Source: Spirosoma sordidisoli (GTDB taxonomy: Bacteria > Bacteroidota > Bacteroidia > Cytophagales > Spirosomataceae). Taken from it: 64,000 bases of DNA. Numbering within the stretch: position 1 is the stretch's first letter; each line of letters begins with the position of its first letter. The stretch lies in assembly GCF_004138325.1 (NCBI RefSeq), contig NZ_SBLB01000001.1:1-64000 (forward strand), given 5' to 3'. Made by a program: the position numbers and the translations under genes. Shown here piece after piece: positions 9,584 to 18,717 of this stretch. Below the pieces are notes generated by a model that had not been told where the DNA came from, searched no databases, and was given only the letters and a program-made list of their open reading frames with translations.

Positions 9584-10858
9584 TCAGGATAAAGCGTATT
9601 TCGCCAGTTTTTCTACTTCTGATGCCAGCGGCTGCGACGGGTCGAAAGGGATCACATGCAGGCGGGTTGACGCATCGTAGCCAAACTGCGCCAGGGGCTG
9701 CCGGAAGGTCTCGTTGGTCGGGTAGATTAGAAACAGATCGTCGGCTGCGTACTTTTTCCCGTACGCAAAGAGCTGGTACAGATCCGCTTGCTCGATGCCG
9801 TAGTTACCCTGCCCCCGCTCCTGACCGTTCACAGATTTCCATTTTGTATCCAGCAGCAGCGTCCGCCCATGCTGCCGAATCAGAATATCGGGGCGCAGTT
9901 TAAATTTAGGAGAACCGACGTGTTCATCGACCAGATGCGCCGATGACTCCTGCACCGATACGACACCTTCGTTTGGCCAGTAGGTTCGAATGCCGTAGGC
10001 GACGTAATCTTCAAACACCCGCTCCATCGGAAACAGCAGCGACTGCTCGGTAACTCCGCCCTGCCGAACGCCAAAGGCCCGGTGGCCGAGCAGCGCTACC
10101 GCCCAGCGCAGCGCGGGTTCGTACCGCACAAACAGCCGGTTGGTCCGGCGGCTGGCGATGCGGTCGGCGGCAACCGAGTCGGACGCTGGTACGTCGGCCA
10201 GCGCGTGAAGCATCTGCCCGAGACGCTGCCGGTTCGTTGCGTTGGCAGAGCGCTCATTCAGAAACAGCAGGGCCGATTTGAGAATCCGGTTCGGGGGTAT
10301 ATTGATCGTCAGCGCATCGTAACAGACCGCCAGCCGTTCGGCGTGGTGCGCATTGTCGCGTTGCTGGCGGGTGGCCTGAAATTTACCCTTCCAGAATCGT
10401 TCGCTGGCCTCGACCGACACATACGCCTGTTGTATTCCCTGCCGCATCAGCGGGACCAAGGCATCTAGGAAAGCGGCAATGAACACCTCCCAGAGCGGTA
10501 ACCGCGAAGGCCCCGTTCGGGCGTTGGGCAAGGTTCGAAACGGACTGTTGCGCAGGTGGCGCAGCATGGTCAGCAGTGTGGTCCGCGACTCGGCAGGCGC
10601 CCCAATTTTGGGCAGAATTTCCAGCTGCGTACCATCAGCCAGCCCCAGCAGACCAACGTAATTTCTAAAACGGACGTATTCCTGCCCTTTTTTAACGGTC
10701 AGGGTCAACAGCAGATCCGTTTCGTTATCACTAAACGCCAGTTGTCGAAGCGCCTGAAAGGCGGAGTCGGGCAATACCTGTATCTCGTCGCTGGTATCAG
10801 TGCCGTACCGATCGCTGGTAATCAATCCATTCTCGACAACCGAAAAAACCGTGTGCAT
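9584..10858 (-). CDS. mcrC: McrC-like nuclease subunit without McrB
   Basis: 424 residues from the ATG at 10856-10858; an in-frame TTG at 10889-10891 would add 11. It resembles McrC, the endonuclease partner of the GTPase McrB in methylcytosine-dependent restriction. The N-terminal half has YVGLLGLADGTQLEILPKI. The C-terminal half is a PD-(D/E)xK fold: MERVFEDYV helix, RPDILI (Asp about 324), LLLDTKWK (Asp337 and Lys339) and later a QADLYQLFAYGKKY helix, so the active site looks whole. No mcrB or other AAA+ gene is within reach on either side. It has its own promoter match and is followed closely by the permease gene. Confidence 0.82.
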   Translation of the reverse strand: MHTVFSVVENGLITSDRYGTDTSDEIQVLPDSAFQALRQLAFSDNETDLLLTLTVKKGQEYVRFRNYVGLLGLADGTQLEILPKIGAPAESRTTLLTMLRHLRNSPFRTLPNARTGPSRLPLWEVFIAAFLDALVPLMRQGIQQAYVSVEASERFWKGKFQATRQQRDNAHHAERLAVCYDALTINIPPNRILKSALLFLNERSANATNRQRLGQMLHALADVPASDSVAADRIASRRTNRLFVRYEPALRWAVALLGHRAFGVRQGGVTEQSLLFPMERVFEDYVAYGIRTYWPNEGVVSVQESSAHLVDEHVGSPKFKLRPDILIRQHGRTLLLDTKWKSVNGQERGQGNYGIEQADLYQLFAYGKKYAADDLFLIYPTNETFRQPLAQFGYDASTRLHVIPFDPSQPLASEVEKLAKYALS

Positions 10859-10913
10859 AGGCAGGCGTACAGAGCGGGCCGGGTCTGACAAGTCCGGCCC
10901 ACGTTTTACCGAC

Positions 10914-10946
10914 CAAAGTTAATTCAGTACCGGGGTTTTATGACAA
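10914..10946 (-). promoter_or_regulatory. Bacteroidota-type promoter for mcrC
   Basis: On the minus strand the -7 element TAACTTTG (10914-10921) is a full TAnnTTTG match. TTG of the -33 element is at 10944-10946, 22 bases away. The start codon lies about 55 bases downstream. This supports mcrC being the first gene of its own transcript. Confidence 0.6.
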
Positions 10947-11100
10947 ATGCCTGCTGTAATCCCCCGGACGTTTCGTTGGCGGGGATTTTGTGTCTTTAGC
11001 CAGTCCCCCATTGGCAAAATAATTAACTGGCTATCTGGCCCGGCCAAACATTCAGACTCGTCTCTGACCAGCTAATCAGAAGGGGCTGAATAAATGACAT

Positions 11101-11313
11101 TCATTGCTGTGGCTCCATGTAGGGCAAATTGTTACCAACACTGTCCATCTCTACGGCCGCGAGTTTGGGCATCGATCGGGGTGCATTGGTTTGGGCGGGT
11201 TGATTTACCCGTGGTTTAACATCGGGTTCCTGACAACCGGCAAGCTGAAGCAGCGTTGTGAGGGCCATTACACTGACCAGTAAGCGGGTGGCGGAGTGGA
11301 GTGACGTTTTCAT
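11101..11313 (-). CDS. Small putative lipoprotein
   Basis: 70 residues. The N-terminus has Lys, then a hydrophobic stretch (LLVSVMALTTLLQ) and the lipobox LAGC with Cys28, giving a mature lipoprotein of about 43 residues that is Pro/Gln/Asn-rich. No family recognised. A gene this short is supported mainly by the clean signal and lipobox. Confidence 0.6.
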   Translation of the reverse strand: MKTSLHSATRLLVSVMALTTLLQLAGCQEPDVKPRVNQPAQTNAPRSMPKLAAVEMDSVGNNLPYMEPQQ

Positions 11314-11805
11314 GGGACAGAAACCGGTTGGTGGGTGTCGACTGGCGGACTATCCGCGTTGGTCGAGTCAAAGGTCCGTCTTACGCCCAGTAAGCTATGT
11401 CAGCTTTGAGTAAAACCCTGGCACAATTGAGTCAATAGTCTCCCCGTCTTCTTGGGAGACGGGGGGCCAGCGCAACGATAATCCAGAATAACCACAGGTA
11501 GGACTAAAGAAGACATCTGGCGCTGACAAAGTCTCATAGCCAGGCAGGGCCTAGCCGGGACTGCATTACCTTTCTACCGGGTTACGTTTAACCCCATAAT
11601 TGGCACTGGGGAGGTATTTCGGGTAAAATTAAACTACTCAACAAGCTGTTCTGGCTTATTAGTATTACTACTTATGGGTTTATAGCCTATTGATTCTGTT
11701 GCGGTTGGAGCGAATATTTAAAATTTTTCTTTATATTATATCATAGCTATCATTATAATAACTTCTTATTGACCTTTATGTGTGTAGTACCAAAATAATC
11801 CTTTT
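11314..11805. other. Long spacer upstream of the SusC gene
   Basis: No gene seen. A hairpin CCCCGTCT (11442-11449)/AGACGGGG (11457-11464) overlaps an alternative TCTCCC/GGGAGA pairing. From about 11690 the sequence is very AT-rich up to the SusC start, which fits a promoter and leader, but I find no full TAnnTTTG match. No regulator gene (SusR, ECF sigma/anti-sigma) is next to it. Confidence 0.5.
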
Positions 11806-14800
11806 ATGAAGAACACTATACATCGCTGCTGGGTGACTGGCGGCATGTTACTGAGTAGCACCTTTGTCATGCTACCAGCGGTAGGGTTGGCCGATACGCC
11901 AAGCATTAACCGGCAGGTTGCCGTCACGGTATCCGGCCAGGTCAACGATGATCAGGGTAACGCACTACCCGGTGTAAACATTCTGCTTAAGGGCACCTCT
12001 CAGGGAACTACTACGAACGCCGAAGGACGCTTTTCGCTCACGATTCCCGATGGCCGGGGTACGCTGGTTTTCTCGTACATTGGTTACCTGAGTCAGGAAG
12101 TGCCGGTCAACAACCGGTCGAACCTGACCGTAACGCTCCAGAACGACACCAAAGCGCTCAGCGAGGTGATCGTGATCGGCTACGGTACTGTAAAGAAAAG
12201 CGACCTGACCGGTTCTGTCGCTTCAGTCGGTAGCAAAGAACTCAAAGCGTTTCCGATTGCCTCGGTCGACCAGGCCCTGTCGGCGCGCGCTACGGGGATC
12301 AACGTTACCCAGGCATCGGGCGCGCCGGGTGGCGGGGTAACGGTTCGTATCCGGGGGGCAAACTCCATCAACGCCGGCTCCGAACCGCTGTACGTCATCG
12401 ACGGTTTTCCGATCTATCCCGACAATGGTGCGCTAAGTGCCGGGGGTAACCGACAGCCGACCAACGCACTGGCATCGATTAACCCGTCCGATATCGAGTC
12501 GGTCGAGATCCTGAAAGACGCATCGGCCACCTCCATTTATGGATCGCGCGGAGCTAACGGGGTCGTACTGATCACGACGAAGCGTGGTAAAGCCGGTTCT
12601 ACCCGCATCGATTATGACGGGTCGCAATCCGTACAAAGCATTGCCCGGGAGGTGAAAGTGCTGAACGCGGCTGACTACGCCCGTTATCAGAACCTGCGGG
12701 CCCTGTCGCGGAACCAGACGATCCCCTACCCCAATCCGGAGCAGTACGGCGAAGGCACCAACTGGATGAACGAGATCACCCGTGCCGGTGCCATCGCCAA
12801 TCATAACCTGACGCTGTCGGGCGGTAACGAAAAAACTCAGTTTGCCGTGGCAGGTGGCTATTTCCGGAACGATGGGGTGGTGAAAAACTCCTATTTCGAA
12901 CGGTATAGCCTGCGCCTGAACGTCGATTCGCGCTTTCTGAACGACAAGATGCGCGTCGGTACGAGCACTACCTTCTCCCGGTCGGGATCAAATGCCGTAG
13001 CCACTGACCGGGGCGGCCCGGGCGGCTCGGCCATTATCACCGCCCTCGGCCAATCGCCCCTGGGTCCGGTGTATAACGCGAGTGGCGGCTACGACCTCGT
13101 TTCTTACGATGGCCGTTTCCTGACGAACCCGCTGGCTCAGGTGCTGGAACCGGTTGATGCCGACGTTCAGAACCGTATTCTGTCGAACAACTACGTGCAG
13201 GCTGAACTGGCCAAAGGGTTATCGCTCCGCTCCAGCATTGGTTTCGACGTGGTCAACACCAACCGGACAACGTTCTATAACCTGCAAACCGTCGACGGGC
13301 GCAATTCGGGCGGTTCGCTGGGCAAAGAGTCGCGGTATGTGCTGAACTTCCTCAATGAGAACATTCTGTCTTACAACCGGCAGCTGGGCGAAAATCAGAC
13401 TATCGACGCACTGGTGGGGTATACCTACCAGACCGACAACAACCAGCGTTTTGGTACCTCTACCCAGGGCTTTACGGTCGATGACTTCCAGACGGCTCGC
13501 CTGCAGGATGGTCTCCGGCCCCAGATTCCATACTCGTACCGCGATACCTGGGCGCTGAAGTCATTCCTGGCCCGGGTCAACTACAACCTGCTGGGTCGCT
13601 ACCTGTTCACGCTGACGCTGCGCCGGGACGGTTCGAGCCGGTTTGGTGAGAACAACAAGTGGGCTAATTTCCCATCGGTAGCCCTCGGCTGGCGGATCAA
13701 AGACGAATCGTTCATGCAGGACATCAAAGCCGTTAGCGAAGCCAAACTACGGGCCAGCTACGGTATTACGGGTAACTCGAACATTCCGACCTACCGCTCA
13801 CTGGCTGCGCTGAGCACCACGAACTACCTGGGTGGCTCGGGTCTGCTGCCGGGTCTGGCCGAATCACGGGTGGCGAACCCCAACCTGAAGTGGGAAACAA
13901 CGGCGATGTTCAACGTAGGTCTCGACCTGGGTCTGTTCAGCAACCGGCTCAACGTAACGGCCGATTACTTCTACAACAAAACCACCGACCTGCTGCTCGA
14001 TGTAGCCCTGCCAACCAGTACGGGTTTCAGCACCTCGTTCCAGAATGCGGGCTCGCTCAGAAACACCGGGTTTGAACTGGCGCTGAACGGCGTCATCATC
14101 AATAACCGGAAGCTGCGCTGGGATGCCACAGCCAACGTGTCTTTTGTCGACAACAAAATTCTTGACATAGGACCCAGCGCTCCTTTCTACGCCGGTAGCC
14201 CCAGTGGCCACTTGGGTGTTGATGGCAGCTACGTTGCACCCGGTCTGGCAATTGGATCGTGGTATGGCTACCACTACATTGGTCTGTTCCAGAGCACCCA
14301 GGAGATTGCCAGCAGCCCAAGTATCGTCGGCGATAAGCCCGGCTATCCGCGCTACCAGGACGTTAACGGCGACGGTACCATCACGCAGGCCGACCGGACT
14401 TACCTGGGCAACCCGAACCCGAAAATGATCTGGGGTTTCAACACGAACCTGACCTATGGCGCGTTCGACCTGAACCTGTTCCTGCGCGGCACTCAGGGTA
14501 ACAAAGTCCGGAACCTGCAGCAGTCCGAGATGGCCGATGGCGTGGGTAACTACAACCAGGCTTATGACATCCTGACAACCTCCTGGACGCCCGAAAATCC
14601 GAACGCAACCCGCCCGGTCATTGACGCCACCCGCGACTTTGCCAACTACTTCCGCCGGTCCGACTTCTTCATTGAAGATGGCTCGTTCATCCGCCTGCAG
14701 AATATCTCGCTGGGCTACCGGTTGCCGCAGATCAAATCGATTCGCAACGCCCGCATTTACGTAAGCGGCCAAAACGTGTTCCTGATTACCAAGTATCGCG

Positions 14801-14913
14801 GCTTCGACCCCGAAGTCAACAACCAGGGTCAGAGCAGCCTGAACCGGGGCGACGACTACGATGCCTACCCGCGTCCACGTACACTCACCTTGGGTCTGCA
14901 AATTGGCTTATAA
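11806..14913 (+). CDS. SusC/RagA TonB-linked outer-membrane transporter
   Basis: 1035 residues. A signal peptide of about 29 residues is followed by a carboxypeptidase-regulatory-like beta-sandwich (about 38-115, with VSGQVNDDQGNALPGVNI), the SusC linker EVIVIGYGTVKKSDLTGSV (about 121-139), a TonB plug (140-260, with PLYVIDGFPI and ASATSIYGSRGANGV) and a 22-strand barrel ending in LTLGLQIGL with the usual hydrophobic C-terminus. It imports an oligosaccharide or other large solute across the outer membrane using TonB energy, as a complex with the SusD protein encoded 19 bases downstream. The substrate is unknown because no sugar-degrading enzyme lies in the same operon. Confidence 0.96.
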   Translation: MKNTIHRCWVTGGMLLSSTFVMLPAVGLADTPSINRQVAVTVSGQVNDDQGNALPGVNILLKGTSQGTTTNAEGRFSLTIPDGRGTLVFSYIGYLSQEVPVNNRSNLTVTLQNDTKALSEVIVIGYGTVKKSDLTGSVASVGSKELKAFPIASVDQALSARATGINVTQASGAPGGGVTVRIRGANSINAGSEPLYVIDGFPIYPDNGALSAGGNRQPTNALASINPSDIESVEILKDASATSIYGSRGANGVVLITTKRGKAGSTRIDYDGSQSVQSIAREVKVLNAADYARYQNLRALSRNQTIPYPNPEQYGEGTNWMNEITRAGAIANHNLTLSGGNEKTQFAVAGGYFRNDGVVKNSYFERYSLRLNVDSRFLNDKMRVGTSTTFSRSGSNAVATDRGGPGGSAIITALGQSPLGPVYNASGGYDLVSYDGRFLTNPLAQVLEPVDADVQNRILSNNYVQAELAKGLSLRSSIGFDVVNTNRTTFYNLQTVDGRNSGGSLGKESRYVLNFLNENILSYNRQLGENQTIDALVGYTYQTDNNQRFGTSTQGFTVDDFQTARLQDGLRPQIPYSYRDTWALKSFLARVNYNLLGRYLFTLTLRRDGSSRFGENNKWANFPSVALGWRIKDESFMQDIKAVSEAKLRASYGITGNSNIPTYRSLAALSTTNYLGGSGLLPGLAESRVANPNLKWETTAMFNVGLDLGLFSNRLNVTADYFYNKTTDLLLDVALPTSTGFSTSFQNAGSLRNTGFELALNGVIINNRKLRWDATANVSFVDNKILDIGPSAPFYAGSPSGHLGVDGSYVAPGLAIGSWYGYHYIGLFQSTQEIASSPSIVGDKPGYPRYQDVNGDGTITQADRTYLGNPNPKMIWGFNTNLTYGAFDLNLFLRGTQGNKVRNLQQSEMADGVGNYNQAYDILTTSWTPENPNATRPVIDATRDFANYFRRSDFFIEDGSFIRLQNISLGYRLPQIKSIRNARIYVSGQNVFLITKYRGFDPEVNNQGQSSLNRGDDYDAYPRPRTLTLGLQIGL

Positions 14914-14932
14914 CCAGATTTCATAAACAGAC

Positions 14933-16456
14933 ATGACCATGAATCGTATTACATCCCGAATTTTGCTTATGACGGCCCTGACCGGTGGTCTGGCGCTAAC
15001 CGAGTTTGGTTGCAAAGACCTGACCGAACAGCCCGACTTTGTCAGTCCCTCGAGCTTTTACCGCAACACCAGCGATATTCAGTCGGCGCTGAATGCAGCC
15101 TATCGCGAACTGAACAACGAGTGGTTCAACACCTATTACAACCGCTCGGTATTTGACTGCGCACTCGGCATTCAGACAGGCTATGAGAAAGGCCCCCAGT
15201 ATTACAAACAGGGCGGCTATGCACCATCCGATGACTACATCGGTACGTACTGGGCACAAAACTACCGGGGTATCAACCGCACCAACGCGGTAATTGAACG
15301 AGCGCCTGGGGCAAGCATGACCGATGCCGAGCGCAAAGCGGTGCTGGCCGAAGCTAAATTCCTGCGGGCTTTCTACTACTACCAGCTGTTCGTGTTCTTC
15401 GAGAACATTCCGGTACTGGATAAGCCCACAACCGAACTTGGCTCTTACCAGTCGAACGAAGGGGGTAAACAGAAAGCGCTCGACCTGATGGTTGCCGACC
15501 TCAAGGCCGCCGAAGCCGACCTGACTGCTACCGCCGACGGATCGGGCAAACCCACCCGCTGGGCTGCCAAGACGTTGCTGGCAAAGGTGTATCTGGAAAA
15601 CAAGAACTACCAGCTCGCGGCCGATAAAGCCAAGGAGGTCATCGACCAGAGCGGCCTGAAGCTGTTTACGGAGTTTGCCAACAATTTCGATGTTGCCAAT
15701 AAGAACAAGGGAGAACGCCTGTTCGAAATTCAACAGAGCTTCCTGGCCACAGCTGGTGCGCTGTATAACAACATGCACGCGCACTTCACCCCGTCTGACT
15801 GGGACGGTGGCGATCCGACCGCACTAACCCCGGGCGATAACGTAACAGCCGCTGGCTGGGCTGATGCCTGGATTGTAGGAGCCATCCCCTTCCGCGAGTC
15901 GTTCGACGCAACGGACAAACGGATTCCGGCCACGTTCATGACCCAATATCGGTCGAAGAACGCCAATGGGCAGGTAGTTCGCTACAGCCCCACGGCCCGG
16001 TCGCCCTTCGTAGCCCCCGGCAGCCCGGAGCGGTCGTTTAACAACGTAATTTTCAACAAGTTCATTGAGTATAACACGGGTGGCTGGAACAGGACCGAAA
16101 AGAACTTCGTGCTGCTGCGGCTGGCCGATGCCTACCTGGCCCATTCTGAAGCAGTTAACGCCGGCGCCACGGGCGATGCTTACATGGGCATCAACGCGGT
16201 TCGGGCGCGGGCCGGTCTGGCTCCGCTGGCTGGTTTGTCGAAAGATGCGCTACGGGAAGCTATTTTCAACGAGTGGATGAAGGAATTTGCCGGCGAAGGC
16301 TGGGCCTTTAACCACGCCCGTCGCTTTGGCAAAACCAACGAGCTGATTCAGAAATACGCCGGACGCACGGTCTCGGGCGACAAATTCCGGCTGTTGCCCC
16401 TGCCCTTCGTCGAAGTCAACACGAACAGCGGTGTGAAGCAGAACACAGGCTGGTAG
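14933..16456 (+). CDS. SusD/RagB surface nutrient-binding lipoprotein
   Basis: 507 residues. The signal peptide ends in a lipobox-like EFGC (Cys27), so the protein is lipid-anchored on the outer face of the outer membrane. The N-terminal part has the SusD opening (FYRNTSDIQSALNAAY) and helical TPR-like repeats (AEAKFLRAFYYYQL, AAKTLLAKVYLENKNYQLA). The C-terminal SusD signature includes FVLLRLADAYLAHSEAVN, INAVRARAGL and IFNEWMKEFAGEGW. It forms the lid on the SusC barrel and captures the ligand. A second in-frame ATG lies six bases after the first. A strong terminator follows, so this is a two-gene operon. Confidence 0.95.
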   Translation: MTMNRITSRILLMTALTGGLALTEFGCKDLTEQPDFVSPSSFYRNTSDIQSALNAAYRELNNEWFNTYYNRSVFDCALGIQTGYEKGPQYYKQGGYAPSDDYIGTYWAQNYRGINRTNAVIERAPGASMTDAERKAVLAEAKFLRAFYYYQLFVFFENIPVLDKPTTELGSYQSNEGGKQKALDLMVADLKAAEADLTATADGSGKPTRWAAKTLLAKVYLENKNYQLAADKAKEVIDQSGLKLFTEFANNFDVANKNKGERLFEIQQSFLATAGALYNNMHAHFTPSDWDGGDPTALTPGDNVTAAGWADAWIVGAIPFRESFDATDKRIPATFMTQYRSKNANGQVVRYSPTARSPFVAPGSPERSFNNVIFNKFIEYNTGGWNRTEKNFVLLRLADAYLAHSEAVNAGATGDAYMGINAVRARAGLAPLAGLSKDALREAIFNEWMKEFAGEGWAFNHARRFGKTNELIQKYAGRTVSGDKFRLLPLPFVEVNTNSGVKQNTGW

Positions 16457-16470
16457 ACGTCACTTTCTGC

Positions 16471-16506
16471 AAAAAGCCCAACCAGACATTCTGGTTGGGC
16501 TTTTTT
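16471..16506 (+). terminator. Intrinsic terminator of the susCD-type operon
   Basis: AAAGCCCAACCAGA pairs with TCTGGTTGGGCTTT around a 3-base loop and is followed by T residues. It lies 15 bases after the SusD stop. The flanking A run lets it also act for the converging recG transcript. Confidence 0.92.
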
Positions 16507-16524
16507 ATGCGGATAAGTATACCA

Positions 16525-18633
16525 TCAGGAAATTCGCCCCCAGTTACTCTCCGTCTTGCGGAGGCTCTCGATATGATTTCGAATAGGCGCATGCTGGGGC
16601 AACACCAGTTCCGGATCGTCCTGCAGAATAGCCTGTGCCGACTCCCGGGCAACGGCCAGAATGGCCCCGTCTTTGGCCAGATCGGCAATCATCAGATCCA
16701 TCACCCCGCTTTGCTGCGTACCGGTCAGGTCGCCGGGGCCGCGCAGTTGCAGGTCCACATCCGCAATTTCGAAACCGTTATTGGTCCGCACCATGGTTTC
16801 CAACCGGGTTCGGGTGTCGGTACTGAGCTTGTAGCCGGTCATCATGATACAGTACGACTGATCGGCGCCCCGGCCAACCCGTCCGCGCAACTGGTGCAGC
16901 TGCGAAAGGCCAAACCGCTCGGCACTTTCGATGACCATAACACTGGCGTTCGGCACGTTTACCCCTACTTCGATAACCGTAGTGGCTACCATGATTTGGG
17001 TTTCGCGGTTCAGAAATCGTTTCATCTCGTCGTCTTTCTCGTACGGCAGCATCTTGCCGTGCAGAATGCCGATCTCATAGGTTGGCCGGGGAAAAGCTCG
17101 CTGCATACTTTCGAAGCCGTCCATGAGGTCTTTGTAGTCCAGCTTTTCCGATTCTTCGATCAGCGGGTAAACCACGTACACCTGCCGGCCCAGCTCCAGC
17201 TGCTGACGCATGAAGCCGAATACCTCGGCACGGTGCTTGTCGAATTTATGAACGGTTTTTATCGGTTTACGTCCTTTTGGCAGCTCGTCGATCACCGACA
17301 CGTCGAGGTTACCGTATAGGGTCATGGCCAGCGTACGCGGAATAGGCGTGGCCGTCATAACCAGAATATGCGGGGGTACCGTTTCGTTCTTTCGCCAGAG
17401 TTTAGCCCGCTGCGCCACCCCAAAGCGGTGCTGTTCATCGATAATACACAGCCCCAGATTTTTGTACTGAACAACGTCTTCGAGGAGGGCGTGGGTCCCG
17501 ACCAGAATATGCATCTGGCCCGACTGCAACTCCTGGTGTAGCACAGCCCGTCGTTTTTTATTCGTCGAACCCGTTAGTATGCCAATGTTAAGCCCCATGG
17601 CATCGGCAAAGGGCTTCAGTCCGTTGTAGTGCTGATCGGCCAGAATCTCGGTGGGTGCCATCAGGCAGGCCTGCGCGCCATTACCAATCGCCATCAGACA
17701 GGCAATGAACGCTACAATAGTTTTGCCGCTTCCTACGTCACCCTGCAACAGCCGATTCATCTGTTTTCCGGTCAGAAAATCAGCGTAGATTTCCCGAATC
17801 ACCCGCTGCTGCGCCCCGGTCAGTTCGAACGGTAACAGTTCATTGTAGAAATGCTTCATCAGCGTGGTGTCCCTGAAAATCTGACCGGGAAATTCCTCTT
17901 TCTGAATCAGCTTATTTTTAATCAGCCGCAGTTGATTGTAGAATAACTCCTCAAACTTGAGCCGCCGTTGGGCCTGTTTAAGCCAGCCCTGGTTCTGAGG
18001 CAGATGAATATTCCAGAGTGCTTCCCGCTTGCCGATGAGCCGGTATTTCTGAATCAGCTCTTCGGGTAAGGTTTCATGGATATGCGGCCAGGCTTGTTCC
18101 AGCAGGATCCGCATCATTTTCCCGATCAGCTTACTGTCGATGTGCCGCTTCCGCAGTTTATCGGTAAGGTTGTATACCGGAAAAAATCCGGCCTCATGTT
18201 CACCGCCCGTGGCCAGGTTGTCGAGTTCGGGGTGTACAATGCTGAACTGCCCGCTGAATGACTGCGGTTTCCCGTAGGCAATGTACTCGCCATTGCGCCG
18301 GAGTGTCTTTTCGATGTAGGTGATCCCCTGAAACCATACCAGGGTCATGCTGCCGGTGCCATCGGTAAAATTGGCTACCAACCGTTTTTTGGGGCCCTCC
18401 CCCTCCAGGTACCAGTCGCGAAGCCGACCGCGCACCTGCGCCGACGGCATCGAGTCCATCAGTTCGCTGATGGTATAATACCGCGACCGGTCATCATACC
18501 GAAAGGGGTAGTACTGGATCAGGTCACCGTAGGTAAACAGATTCAACTCTTTATTGAGGAGTTCTGTGCGCTGCGGTCCTAAGCCTTTGAGGTAGAGAAG
18601 GGGCGTATCAAAAAATGTGGCTCGCTCGGTCAT
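16525..18633 (-). CDS. recG: ATP-dependent DNA helicase RecG
   Basis: 702 residues, normal length. N-terminal wedge/OB domain (about 1-150, with YLKGLGPQRTELL and QVRGRLRDW), then a superfamily 2 helicase: Walker A GDVGSGKT (298-305), APTEILADQH, LVGTHALLED, the DEQH box (399-402), TATPIPRTLAMT, and motifs V/VI in VIEVGVNVPNA and QLRGRVGRG. RecG rewinds and remodels stalled replication forks and Holliday junctions. It converges on the SusD gene across the shared terminator and has its own promoter match upstream. Confidence 0.97.
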   Translation of the reverse strand: MTERATFFDTPLLYLKGLGPQRTELLNKELNLFTYGDLIQYYPFRYDDRSRYYTISELMDSMPSAQVRGRLRDWYLEGEGPKKRLVANFTDGTGSMTLVWFQGITYIEKTLRRNGEYIAYGKPQSFSGQFSIVHPELDNLATGGEHEAGFFPVYNLTDKLRKRHIDSKLIGKMMRILLEQAWPHIHETLPEELIQKYRLIGKREALWNIHLPQNQGWLKQAQRRLKFEELFYNQLRLIKNKLIQKEEFPGQIFRDTTLMKHFYNELLPFELTGAQQRVIREIYADFLTGKQMNRLLQGDVGSGKTIVAFIACLMAIGNGAQACLMAPTEILADQHYNGLKPFADAMGLNIGILTGSTNKKRRAVLHQELQSGQMHILVGTHALLEDVVQYKNLGLCIIDEQHRFGVAQRAKLWRKNETVPPHILVMTATPIPRTLAMTLYGNLDVSVIDELPKGRKPIKTVHKFDKHRAEVFGFMRQQLELGRQVYVVYPLIEESEKLDYKDLMDGFESMQRAFPRPTYEIGILHGKMLPYEKDDEMKRFLNRETQIMVATTVIEVGVNVPNASVMVIESAERFGLSQLHQLRGRVGRGADQSYCIMMTGYKLSTDTRTRLETMVRTNNGFEIADVDLQLRGPGDLTGTQQSGVMDLMIADLAKDGAILAVARESAQAILQDDPELVLPQHAPIRNHIESLRKTESNWGRIS

Positions 18634-18673
18634 GCGTGACCCATCAAATGGCGTTAAAACATCGCTATTTGAT

Positions 18674-18705
18674 CAAATTTACGCAATTCTAAGCAAACTA
18701 GTCAA
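18674..18705 (-). promoter_or_regulatory. Bacteroidota-type promoter for recG
   Basis: Minus-strand -7 element TAAATTTG (18674-18681) with TTG at 18703-18705, 21 bases apart. The recG ATG is 40 bases downstream. Confidence 0.6.
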
Positions 18706-18717
18706 CCAGGAGAGGTT

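Noticed and set aside
9584-10858. A complete defence island around mcrC
   Set aside because: Neighbours are a permease, a small lipoprotein and a SusC/SusD pair; no methylase, helicase, toxin or integrase gene is present.
13864-14901. A 345-codon open frame on the minus strand inside the SusC gene
   Set aside because: It is a shadow of the codon-biased SusC frame: the translation has no domain pattern, and the SusC reading is unmistakable.
14996-15784. A 262-codon minus-strand frame inside the SusD gene
   Set aside because: Shadow of the SusD coding sequence, with no start signal or recognisable protein pattern.
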